A stretch of 22,611 nt of DNA, taken from contig DHHU01000064.1 in NCBI GenBank assembly GCA_002403445.1, positions 51,638 through 74,248 on the forward strand, in the 5' to 3' direction. The notes under the pieces were generated by a model. It was not told the DNA's origin. It was given only the letters and a program-made list of their open reading frames with translations, and ran no database searches. The position numbers and the translations under genes were made by a program. Position 1 is the first letter of the stretch, and the number at the start of each line of letters is the position of its first letter. Of this stretch, positions 7,797 through 15,017 are shown in pieces. Origin of the DNA: Salinisphaeraceae bacterium UBA4764. Its GTDB lineage: Bacteria > Pseudomonadota > Gammaproteobacteria > Nevskiales > Salinisphaeraceae.

Positions 7797-8678
7797 ATAA
7801 AGCAGCCGGGGGTAAATAGCTGCCGGAGCAGTGCCATCGTCAACGCCGACGATTTCGGCCTGCATCCGGCAGTCAATGAAGCCGTGGCGCAGGCACATGT
7901 TGAGGGTGTGCTCACTACGGCCAGCCTGATGGTGGGTGCCGATGCCGCAAACGAAGCGATTGCGATAGCGAAATCACAACCGACGCTCGGTGTTGGCCTA
8001 CACTTGGTACTCACCGACGGCGTAGCGGTATTGCCACCGGCCGAGATCCCGGATCTAGTCGACGCGAGTGGGCATTTCCACGATGGCATGGCGCGTGCCG
8101 GCGCTCGATTTTTTTTCCGACCTGCGGTCCGGCGGCAGCTCGCCGCCGAGATCCGCGCGCAATATGACGCGTTTGCCGCCTCCGGTCTGGTGTTGGATCA
8201 CGTCAACACGCACAAGCACTTTCATGTCCATCCCACAATTCTGAATCTGGCGCTATCCATTGGCCGTGAGTACGGTCTCCGTGCGGTGCGTTTGCCTAGC
8301 GAGCCGCATTCAGCCGCGGTGGCAGCTAGCGCATCCAGCAACCGCCGGGCAGAACTGGAAACCGTACTAATGCGGCCTTGGCTGCGGTGGATGCGCAGGC
8401 GACTGAACGCAGCCGGTGTGCGCTCGAACGAGCGATTGCTGGGCCTGAGAGCAACTGGACACATGAACGAGTCGCGGCTATTGGCTGCCGTAGCCGACGC
8501 TGCGGCGGATGGCGTGGCTGAAATCTACTTGCATCCGGCAAGCCGTAACAACCTGACCTCAGCCATGGCCAATTACGATCACTGCGGCGAGTTCGCGGCG
8601 CTACTGAGCCCGCGGGTGGCACAGGCTTTGCAGGCGGCTGAGTTGACACCTATCCGTTTTGCCGATTTGGGCGTTTGA
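7797..8678 (+). CDS. hpnK: Hopanoid deacetylase HpnK (YdjC-like), with no standard start codon
   Basis: HpnK removes the acetyl group from N-acetylglucosaminyl bacteriohopanetetrol. The YdjC-like fold shows AIVNADDFGLHPAVNEAV at its N-terminus, LGVGLHLVLTDG, and DHVNTHKHFHVHP, which supply the metal-binding Asp and His residues. The frame is open from 7719 to the stop at 8676-8678, but between 7719 and the catalytic NADDFG codons (7842-7859) it contains no ATG, GTG or TTG. The first standard starter is GTG 7884, which would delete NADDFG. I placed the start at ATA 7797 (with AGG at 7783-7785) as one possibility; its first 13 residues match nothing. Alternatives are a one-base loss near GTG 7831, a frameshift from hpnJ, or a sequencing error. 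The family is certain; start and activity are not. Confidence 0.85.
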   Translation: MKQPGVNSCRSSAIVNADDFGLHPAVNEAVAQAHVEGVLTTASLMVGADAANEAIAIAKSQPTLGVGLHLVLTDGVAVLPPAEIPDLVDASGHFHDGMARAGARFFFRPAVRRQLAAEIRAQYDAFAASGLVLDHVNTHKHFHVHPTILNLALSIGREYGLRAVRLPSEPHSAAVAASASSNRRAELETVLMRPWLRWMRRRLNAAGVRSNERLLGLRATGHMNESRLLAAVADAAADGVAEIYLHPASRNNLTSAMANYDHCGEFAALLSPRVAQALQAAELTPIRFADLGV

Positions 8679-8690
8679 TCGACCGGTCAA

Positions 8691-8719
8691 TCGTTGCGCC
8701 AACAACGTATCCGTATAAT
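8691..8719 (+). promoter_or_regulatory. Candidate sigma-70 promoter upstream of the 24-codon ORF and hpnL
   Basis: A perfect TATAAT lies at 8714-8719, followed by a GC-rich GCG. The -35 is poor: TCGTTG at 8691-8696 gives a 17-base spacer, TTGCGC at 8694-8699 only 14. It sits 13 bases after the hpnK stop and would start a leader of about 50 bases before the ATG at 8777. If real, hpnL can be expressed apart from hpnI-K. Confidence 0.42.
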
Positions 8720-8776
8720 GCGTTCGACTCTAAAGGGCCGCTTGGCACCATAACGCAGAAGTTTTCCGAGGCTCTG

Positions 8777-8851
8777 ATGTCTGACCAACACCCAACGCCC
8801 TGGATCGCACCAAATCCCGCCAACCCAACCGATCGCGGAGCTCGCGCATGA
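8777..8851 (+). CDS. Possible 24-residue proline-rich leader peptide coupled to hpnL
   Basis: This is a short ORF running from ATG 8777 to TGA 8849-8851. It has GAGG at 8768-8771, five bases before the ATG, and a promoter-like TATAAT about 60 bases upstream. Its TGA overlaps the hpnL ATG as ATGA, the pattern of translational coupling. The peptide begins MSDQHPTPWIAPNPANP and ends DRGARA; five of its 24 residues are proline and there is one tryptophan. No homologue is recognised. It could be a leader peptide that tunes hpnL translation, or a chance ORF. hpnL also has its own ribosome site (GGAG 8837-8840) inside this ORF, so coupling is not strictly needed. Confidence 0.35.
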   Translation: MSDQHPTPWIAPNPANPTDRGARA

Positions 8852-9867
8852 AGCGACTTGCCTATTTCGCTGCGCTAGCTGGCGGGGCTCTGATCATTGC
8901 ACTGATCGTTCAAACGGGCTATCGCGACATATTTAAAGCGCTCGAAGCAGGCGGCTGGAACCTGCTTTGGCTTGCGCCTTATCATCTATTCCCGATCGGG
9001 CTCGATGCGCTCGGCTGGCGAGTTTTGATCAAGCCGCGTGATCCCATTGGACGTGCCGGATGGAGCATGCTTACCTGGATCGCGCTGGTTCGCGAAGGCG
9101 TTAGCCGCCTTTTGCCAGTCGCCAGTGTTGGCGGAGAAATCGCTGGCATTCGGCTGCTCATTGTTCGTGGGATTGACAGCTCGGCGGCTACTGCCAGTGT
9201 GGTCGTGGAGGTTCTGATGTCGCTTGTGGGGCAGTATATGATCGCCGCCATCGGAGTGGCGATGTTGATTAGCCTAACTCAACCCGGGCAAATCGCCAAT
9301 CAAGTACTGATCGGCCTGGCTCTGACCTGCCCCGCACCGATCATCACGCTGCTGCTACTTCGAAACGGCCGTATCTTTCAGCGATTGGAGTGGGTAGCCG
9401 AACGCGCACTAGGCGGACGCAGCCGGCTTGCTCAACTGCTTAGTGGCGGCGCGACACTGGATCAGGAAATTGCGTGCTTAACCGAGCATAAGCGACGGCT
9501 TATCGCCGCCACATTATGGCAATTTACGGGCATGGTAGCAGGCAGCTTCGAAGTCTGGTTTGCGCTGCATTTGCTCGGCCATCCGGTAAGCGTGGAAGTG
9601 GCCATGGTCCTGGAGGCCGTCACGCTGACGATAAGACACTTGGCTTTTCTGGTACCGGCCGGATTGGGTGTTCAGGAAGCGGGGCTTATGGTGTTCGGGC
9701 AGATGCTGGGCTTGTCCAGCGATGCGGCCCTAGCGCTGTCGCTGATCAAGCGTGGACGCGAACTCATGATCGGCGTCCCTGCTTTGCTTTCCTGGCAGCT
9801 ATATGAGACTCGTCAGATGAAAAAACACGGCACGGCGAAAGATACGGCCTCACATAGTATGGACTGA
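8848..9867 (+). CDS. hpnL: HpnL-type hopanoid-associated membrane protein (flippase-like domain)
   Basis: This 339-residue integral membrane protein resembles the HpnL family, part of the wider group sharing the transmembrane domain of lysylphosphatidylglycerol synthase (a flippase-like domain). Hydrophobic segments are seen at about 5-22, 37-50, 112-145, 150-168, 220-240 and 250-312. The conserved blocks REGVSRLLPVASVGGEIAG (near 81) and LVPAGLGVQEAGLMVFG (near 270) are typical of the group. The family has been proposed to handle hopanoid transport, but no activity has been established that I can state with certainty. It starts at ATG 8848 with GGAG seven bases upstream and overlaps the stop of the 24-codon ORF. 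The 169-base distance from hpnK contrasts with the tight hpnI-J-K packing. Confidence 0.87.
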   Translation: MKRLAYFAALAGGALIIALIVQTGYRDIFKALEAGGWNLLWLAPYHLFPIGLDALGWRVLIKPRDPIGRAGWSMLTWIALVREGVSRLLPVASVGGEIAGIRLLIVRGIDSSAATASVVVEVLMSLVGQYMIAAIGVAMLISLTQPGQIANQVLIGLALTCPAPIITLLLLRNGRIFQRLEWVAERALGGRSRLAQLLSGGATLDQEIACLTEHKRRLIAATLWQFTGMVAGSFEVWFALHLLGHPVSVEVAMVLEAVTLTIRHLAFLVPAGLGVQEAGLMVFGQMLGLSSDAALALSLIKRGRELMIGVPALLSWQLYETRQMKKHGTAKDTASHSMD

Positions 9868-10381
9868 CAAGCCTAGGGCCCTAGCCTAAACCCCGAAACA
9901 CCAAATGAACTCTTTGACACCGTAGTCCCAATAAACGACACAGAGGGCTCGTTGTTGTTCTTGATAGCGAAACAAAGAGTTAGTCGATTAAAGCGACAAA
10001 CTCAACGCACATACGGTGGTCTTCGCGACGCCAACGGAGCCATCTTGGCCATGGTTCCCCGATGACTCGGATCAATCATTGCTTGATCTTTGGCGCCGTC
10101 AGGTCTCGACTGATTGGATCGACCGATGACCACAGCGCTGAGTTGCGACAACTTCGCAGTGATAATCGCAAGCTTCGAGAAGCGCGCTGGCTCGGCATAT
10201 TAATGATCCTATGCTTCAACGGGCTGCGGCTTAAACCGATCACGGCATTACCCCGATGCCCCGAGTGCTCAAGCTTGTCCTGTAGCCGTTTATGAAGGGG
10301 TGAGGGCCCTCGTCAGCACCAAGTCTTTTGTGCCCAGCTGTGGCCTAGAACAGGATAACTTCCGTAAGGAAACGGCAAAAC
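9868..10381. other. 514-bp stretch without an intact gene; degraded coding signal and palindromes
   Basis: No convincing gene is seen between the ends of hpnL and apbC. Two plus-strand frames look partly protein-like: one from about GTG 10016 to TGA 10127-10129, containing SLLDLWRRQVSTDWIDR, and one at 10062-10295, whose middle reads ELRQLRSDNRKLRE followed by a hydrophobic stretch. The latter recalls the coiled-coil end of IS3-type OrfA proteins and could be a decayed insertion sequence or another broken gene; this is weak. The palindromes CTAGGGCCCTAG (9873-9884) and GAGGGCCCTC (10302-10311) share an AGGGCCCT core and lie near the two ends. No tRNA cloverleaf was found. Confidence 0.45.
9908..9981. 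repeat. Nine-base inverted repeat with nested short stem
   Basis: AACTCTTTG (9908-9916) and CAAAGAGTT (9973-9981) are perfect reverse complements 56 bases apart. Between them AACGA (about 9934-9938) and TCGTT (about 9949-9953) can also pair, so a transcript could fold into a nested stem-loop. No terminator T-tract and no good promoter accompany it. It may be a small structured RNA or a chance repeat in decayed sequence. Confidence 0.4.
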
Positions 10382-11485
10382 TCAGCTGTTTTCGACCTTA
10401 ATATTCGGGAACTTGTCGGCGTAGTCTTTTTTCTGCTGTGCCAGACGAGCACCAGTTCGGCGCGCGGCCTGAAAATACGCCTGACTGGCACTGCTGGTCG
10501 GGTCCGCGACAACACTCGGATGGCCCGAGTCGGCGTTTTCACGGATCGAGATATCGAGCGGCAGTTGCGCAATCAGGTCGACACCATAGTCATCGGCAAG
10601 CTGCTGCCCGCCGCCCGCACCGAAGATGGCTTCTTCATGACCACAGTTCGAGCATACATGGGTCGACATGTTTTCGATCACGCCAAGTACCGGTACGTTG
10701 ACCTTGTTGAACATCTCGATGCCCTTGCGGGCATCAATCAACGACAGATCCTGTGGCGTTGTGACCACAATGGCCCCAGAGACCGGAATCTTCTGCGACA
10801 GCGTGAGTTGGATATCGCCGGTACCGGGTGGCAAGTCGATGACCAACGTGTCCAGTTGATCCCAAGCAGTCTGGAACAGCATCTGCTGCAGCGCAGAGGT
10901 CACCATGGGGCCCCGCAGAATCGCCGGCGAGTCCTGATCAATCAGATAGCCGATCGACATCGTCTGCAGGCCATGCGCAACGTTGGGGATGATAGTGTCT
11001 TTATTTTCAGCCTTAGCGCGGTCGCTTACGCCCATCATGCGGGGCTGGCTTGGGCCGTAGATGTCGGCGTCCAACAACCCCACCGAGGCGCCGTCGGCGG
11101 CCATCGCCAACGCCAGATTGGCAGCTACTGTGGACTTGCCGACACCGCCCTTGGCTGAGGCCACGGCGATGATGTTGCTGACATTGTTCAAGCGTTTGAG
11201 CTGGCCTTGAACTTCGCGCGGCTGAATCGTGAATCCCACCGTAACGTCGGCACGTTCGACGCCATCCAGATCCTCGACACGGTCACGCAGTGCTTCGGCG
11301 AGTTTCTGGCCGTAATCACCGCAGGCGAAACCAAGATCAATCTCCATTGTCACCAATCCACCGTCCACTTCAAGCGATCGCATCACTCGGGCAGACTGGA
11401 GATCGGTATCGAGGTACGGTTCGTGGTAGTTGCCCAGAACGTTCTCAATTCGGGCTTTAAGGTCGTCGCTCATACGGTTGGCCAT
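10382..11485 (-). CDS. apbC: Iron-sulfur cluster carrier protein, Mrp/ApbC family
   Basis: ApbC/Mrp is a cytosolic P-loop ATPase that binds and transfers [4Fe-4S] clusters to apoproteins. The 367 residues comprise an N-terminal DUF59/MIP18-like domain (about 8-90), then the nucleotide-binding domain with deviant Walker A SAKGGVGKST at about 110-119, DADIYGPSQPRMMG, LVIDLPPGTGDIQLTL and the cluster-binding CSNC pair near residue 275. Length and order match the family. The start is ATG 11485; an internal ATG at 11473 (MSDDLKARIENVL) is also possible. It is divergent from metG with 94 bases between them, a pairing common in proteobacteria. A minus-strand TATAAT lies at 11503-11508. Confidence 0.95.
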   Translation of the reverse strand: MANRMSDDLKARIENVLGNYHEPYLDTDLQSARVMRSLEVDGGLVTMEIDLGFACGDYGQKLAEALRDRVEDLDGVERADVTVGFTIQPREVQGQLKRLNNVSNIIAVASAKGGVGKSTVAANLALAMAADGASVGLLDADIYGPSQPRMMGVSDRAKAENKDTIIPNVAHGLQTMSIGYLIDQDSPAILRGPMVTSALQQMLFQTAWDQLDTLVIDLPPGTGDIQLTLSQKIPVSGAIVVTTPQDLSLIDARKGIEMFNKVNVPVLGVIENMSTHVCSNCGHEEAIFGAGGGQQLADDYGVDLIAQLPLDISIRENADSGHPSVVADPTSSASQAYFQAARRTGARLAQQKKDYADKFPNIKVENS

Positions 11486-11502
11486 ATTGTTTCACTATTT
11501 TA

Positions 11503-11508
11503 ATTATA
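11503..11508 (-). promoter_or_regulatory. Candidate -10 element for apbC
   Basis: ATTATA on the plus strand reads TATAAT toward apbC. No recognisable -35 is found 16-18 bases upstream. Initiation about seven bases downstream would leave a leader of 10-22 bases, depending on which ATG is used. Confidence 0.33.
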
Positions 11509-11579
11509 CTCGCGTCGCGCAACAGCCCGACGTGCCGTGTCTGGCATACTATCCAACTTTAATGTGACTCAAACGCCCT

Positions 11580-13607
11580 ATGGCACGCGACATACTCGTT
11601 ACTTCGGCGCTGCCCTACGCCAACGGCTCGATTCATCTCGGCCATTTGGTCGAATATATTCAGACCGACGTCTGGGCGCGCTTCCAAAACCTGTTTGGCA
11701 ACCGCTGTGTTTATGTCTGCGCCGACGACGCACACGGCACACCGATCATGCTCAAAGCCCGCGCAGCCGGGATCGATGCCGAGGACTTGATCGCCGATTA
11801 CGGTGCCGAACACCAAAAGGATTTCTCAGATTTCCTGATAGGCTTTGACAATTACTACACAACACATTCCAAAGAAAATCGTGAGCTTTCAGAGACGATT
11901 TTCAATCGGCTGTCGAACGCAGGTCATATCACGCGTCGCACCATTTCTCAGGCTTTCGACGAAAAGTACGGCATGTTTTTGCCGGATCGTTTTATACAAG
12001 GAGAATGTCCGAAATGCGGCGCTGCCGAGCAATACGGCGATGCTTGCGAAGTCTGCGGCGCGACGTATCAACCGACCGAACTCACCAATCCGGTTTCCGT
12101 GCTGTCGGGTGCCACCCCGGTCGAACGCGACTCTGAACACTATTTCTTCCAGCTCGGCCAATTCGAAGACTTTTTGCACGAGTGGACCCACGGTGAGCAG
12201 CTTCAGGAGGCCATCACTCGCAAACTTGACGAGTGGTTCAAAGCCGGCCTCAAAGACTGGGACATTTCCCGCGACGCGCCTTATTTCGGATTCAAGATTC
12301 CGGGGACCCTCGACAAGTATTTTTACGTCTGGCTGGATGCCCCAATCGGCTATATGGCAGCGTTCGCTAACCTGTGCACGCGTCGCGACGATCTGAATTT
12401 CGATGATTTCTGGTCACGCAATTCCGAGGCCGAGCTCTATCACTTCATCGGCAAGGACATTGTCTATTTCCATGCGCTGTTCTGGCCGGCCATGCTCGAA
12501 GGCGCCGGTTATCGCACGCCCACCGGCATCCACGCCCACGGCTTTCTCACCGTTAACGGCGAGAAGATGTCGAAGTCACGCGGTACATTCATTCGTGCCC
12601 GCACTTGGCTCGATCATCTGCCGGCTGAATATCTGCGCTATTACTTCGCCGCCAAGCTATCGGGCCGGGTCGAGGACATCGATCTCAACCTCGACGATTT
12701 TGTCGCCCGCATCAATGCCGATCTGATCGGCAAATACATCAACATCGCCAGCCGCACCGCCAACTTCATTAGCAAGCGGTTCAACGGCCGCTTAAGTAGT
12801 GAGCTGGATCGACCGGAACTATTTCAAGAAGTCGCTGCCGCACGCGAAGAGATCGCTGGGCGTTTCGAGCAGCGGCGTTTTGCCCAAGGGATACGCACCA
12901 TCATGGCGCTGGCCGACAAGACCAATGCCTATGTTGCCGAGCGCGCACCGTGGCAAATTGCGCGCGAAGAAGGTCGCGAGACCGAACTTCAGCAGATATG
13001 CACCACGGCTCTGAACGTTTTTGCCCAACTTACGACTTATCTTAAACCGATCCTGCCAGATACTGCGGCTCGTGCCGAAGCATTTCTGAACGTCAACCCA
13101 CTCGACTGGTCGCAGCTCGACCGACCGCTGCTCGACCACGACATCAACCAATTCAAACCCTTGCTTAAACGCGTGGACGACAAGACAGTGGAACGCATGA
13201 TGGCTGCCAGCAGCGAAGACCTGGCAACCAAATCAAGCGAACCAGCCGACAATACTTCCGAATCCGACGGGACCAGCGCGGAGGACAACACCATTGAAAT
13301 AGACGACTTTACGAAAATCGATCTGCGCGTGGCGCGGGTGATCAGTGCTGAACCCGTCGAAGGTGCCGACAGACTCCTGAAGCTGATACTCGACGTTGGC
13401 CCGCTAGGCCAGCGCCAAGTGTTCGCCGGTATCAAGTCGGCTTACGATCCCACCGAACTCCAAGATCGGCTGGTGTCACTCGTCGCCAATCTGGCCCCGC
13501 GCAAGATGCGCTTTGGTGTCTCGCAGGGCATGGTCCTGGCCGCCGGGAACCGGCCTTACTTGCTGGCCCCCGACGACGGCGCTCAGCCGGGTGACCCAAT
13601 CAAATAA
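11580..13607 (+). CDS. metG: Methionyl-tRNA synthetase
   Basis: MetG charges tRNA-Met with methionine in the cytosol. The 675-residue protein has the full architecture: the HIGH box as HLGH in YANGSIHLGHLVEYIQ near residue 13, a zinc knuckle CPKC-X9-CEVC near 143, the KMSKS loop in NGEKMSKSRGTF near 333, an alpha-helical anticodon domain, a Ser/Thr/Asp-rich linker at about 545-570, and the C-terminal tRNA-binding OB domain (DDFTKIDLRVARV) that mediates dimer formation. It begins at ATG 11580 without a strong ribosome site. It diverges from apbC and is followed after 46 bases by the RnfB-like gene. No T-box is seen or expected in this lineage. Confidence 0.98.
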   Translation: MARDILVTSALPYANGSIHLGHLVEYIQTDVWARFQNLFGNRCVYVCADDAHGTPIMLKARAAGIDAEDLIADYGAEHQKDFSDFLIGFDNYYTTHSKENRELSETIFNRLSNAGHITRRTISQAFDEKYGMFLPDRFIQGECPKCGAAEQYGDACEVCGATYQPTELTNPVSVLSGATPVERDSEHYFFQLGQFEDFLHEWTHGEQLQEAITRKLDEWFKAGLKDWDISRDAPYFGFKIPGTLDKYFYVWLDAPIGYMAAFANLCTRRDDLNFDDFWSRNSEAELYHFIGKDIVYFHALFWPAMLEGAGYRTPTGIHAHGFLTVNGEKMSKSRGTFIRARTWLDHLPAEYLRYYFAAKLSGRVEDIDLNLDDFVARINADLIGKYINIASRTANFISKRFNGRLSSELDRPELFQEVAAAREEIAGRFEQRRFAQGIRTIMALADKTNAYVAERAPWQIAREEGRETELQQICTTALNVFAQLTTYLKPILPDTAARAEAFLNVNPLDWSQLDRPLLDHDINQFKPLLKRVDDKTVERMMAASSEDLATKSSEPADNTSESDGTSAEDNTIEIDDFTKIDLRVARVISAEPVEGADRLLKLILDVGPLGQRQVFAGIKSAYDPTELQDRLVSLVANLAPRKMRFGVSQGMVLAAGNRPYLLAPDDGAQPGDPIK

Positions 13608-13653
13608 CAGCCAAACCGGGCATACAGTCGCAGAACTTGCAATCCTTTGGGTT

Positions 13654-14304
13654 ATGACCGAACCAACCGCCAGTTTTCTCGACGCCCTGTTGCCGCAGAC
13701 CCAGTGCCGACGCTGCGGCTATGACGGGTGTCGCCCCTACGCTGAGGCCATGGCCGCCGGTGAAGCGGATATCAATCGCTGTCCGCCCGGTGGACAAGAA
13801 ACGGCCGACCAACTCGCCGAAGCTACCGGCCGCGATCCCAAGCCACTCAATCCGGACTGCGGCGACGCCAGTGTGGCGCGTGTGGCGCGTATCCGGGAAG
13901 CCGAGTGTATTGGTTGTACACGGTGTATCCAGGTGTGCCCGACCGACGCCATCATCGGCGCCGCCAAGGTGATGCATACAGTAATAGAAGCCGATTGTAC
14001 CGGCTGTGAACTGTGCGTTCCGGCCTGCCCGGTTGACTGTATCGACATGCCCGAATCAACCCCCGATACCGGCCAACCGCTGTGGCCCCCCCGGCGCGCA
14101 ATCGACCGACAGCGCGCCGAGCGCTCGCGAACCCTTTTCGAGACCCGTCAGAAACGCCTCAACCATCACTTGTCGCGACAACGCCGCGTCAACCGGCACG
14201 ATCCAACCTCGGACGCCCAGGACGAAGCACAGTTGGCCGACCGTAAACTAACCATCAACAATGCCGTTGCCAGGGCCCGCGCCAAGCGCGAATCAAGTCA
14301 GTGA
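13654..14304 (+). CDS. RnfB/RsxB-like iron-sulfur protein without a membrane anchor
   Basis: This 216-residue protein carries the Fe-S module of RnfB: an N-terminal CRRCGYDGC with a fourth cysteine in INRCPPGG (4Fe-4S domain), then two ferredoxin-type motifs, CIGCTRCIQVCP and CTGCELCVPACP, each CX2CX2CX3C. The C-terminal third is basic and predicted helical. RnfB of the Rnf/Rsx complex begins with a membrane helix; from ATG 13654 (MTEPTASFLDALLPQ) there is none, and the open frame upstream to 13513 only shadows metG. It is therefore probably a soluble stand-alone member, an arrangement known next to nth in several gammaproteobacteria. No other rnf genes are present. Electron transfer is inferred from the clusters; the partner is unknown. 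Confidence 0.87.
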   Translation: MTEPTASFLDALLPQTQCRRCGYDGCRPYAEAMAAGEADINRCPPGGQETADQLAEATGRDPKPLNPDCGDASVARVARIREAECIGCTRCIQVCPTDAIIGAAKVMHTVIEADCTGCELCVPACPVDCIDMPESTPDTGQPLWPPRRAIDRQRAERSRTLFETRQKRLNHHLSRQRRVNRHDPTSDAQDEAQLADRKLTINNAVARARAKRESSQ

Positions 14305-14369
14305 CCTCTTTGCTCCTCAAGTCACTATCCCTTGATCATTAGCGCACACAGGGGGATCGAGGGTGCGTT

Positions 14370-15017
14370 ATGAATAACGTCAAACGAATCAAAATATTCG
14401 AGCGTCTAAAAGAAGCCAACCCCTCACCCACGACAGAGTTGGTCTACCAATCGACTTTCGAGTTGTTGATCGCAGTAATTCTCTCGGCACAGGCCACCGA
14501 CACCAGCGTCAACAAGGCTACGGCCCAACTGTTTCCAGTAGCCAACACGCCCTCGGCCATGCTGGCGCTCGGCGAGGCGGATTTGAAGCCCTATATCCAA
14601 ACGATCGGACTTTATAACGCCAAGGCAACTAACATCATCAAGACCTGTCGCGAACTGGTTGATCGCCACGAGGGCGAGGTTCCCGACACGCGCGAAGAAC
14701 TGGAAGCCCTGCCCGGCGTGGGCCGCAAAACAGCCAACGTGATACTCAACACGGCATTCGGCGAACCCACGATCGCGGTCGATACGCACATATATCGAGT
14801 CGCCAACCGTACCGGACTCGCTAGAGGGAAAACCGTCATCAGCGTCGAGAATCAACTCAATCAGCTGGTACCGGCAGCCTATCGCCAGGGGGCGCACCAC
14901 TGGCTTATCCTGCACGGGCGCTATGTGTGCAGGGCGCGGGCGCCCGAATGCCCCACGTGCATCATCAATGACCTGTGCGAGTATAAGCACAAACTTGAAT
15001 TTCCAGAATCGAGATGA
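14370..15017 (+). CDS. nth: Endonuclease III
   Basis: Nth is the base-excision-repair glycosylase/AP lyase that removes oxidised pyrimidines. The 215-residue protein has the helix-hairpin-helix LPGVGRKTANV with catalytic K120, catalytic D138 in VDTHIYRVANR, and a C-terminal [4Fe-4S] loop with C187, C194, C197 and C203 (CX6CX2CX5C). The start is ATG 14370, with GAGGG about nine bases upstream. Its TGA overlaps the ATG of the next gene as ATGA at 15014-15017. It follows the RnfB-like gene by 65 bases. Confidence 0.97.
   Translation: MNNVKRIKIFERLKEANPSPTTELVYQSTFELLIAVILSAQATDTSVNKATAQLFPVANTPSAMLALGEADLKPYIQTIGLYNAKATNIIKTCRELVDRHEGEVPDTREELEALPGVGRKTANVILNTAFGEPTIAVDTHIYRVANRTGLARGKTVISVENQLNQLVPAAYRQGAHHWLILHGRYVCRARAPECPTCIINDLCEYKHKLEFPESR

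Noticed and set aside
10062..10295. 77-codon ORF called as an intact transposase gene
   Set aside because: Only a short coiled-coil stretch resembles OrfA. There is no helix-turn-helix, no OrfB, no paired terminal repeats and no target duplication that I can see, so it is kept only as a possible remnant.
13513..13653. N-terminal extension of the RnfB-like protein
   Set aside because: The extra residues lie inside metG in another frame, are not hydrophobic enough to be the RnfB anchor helix, and match nothing in the family.
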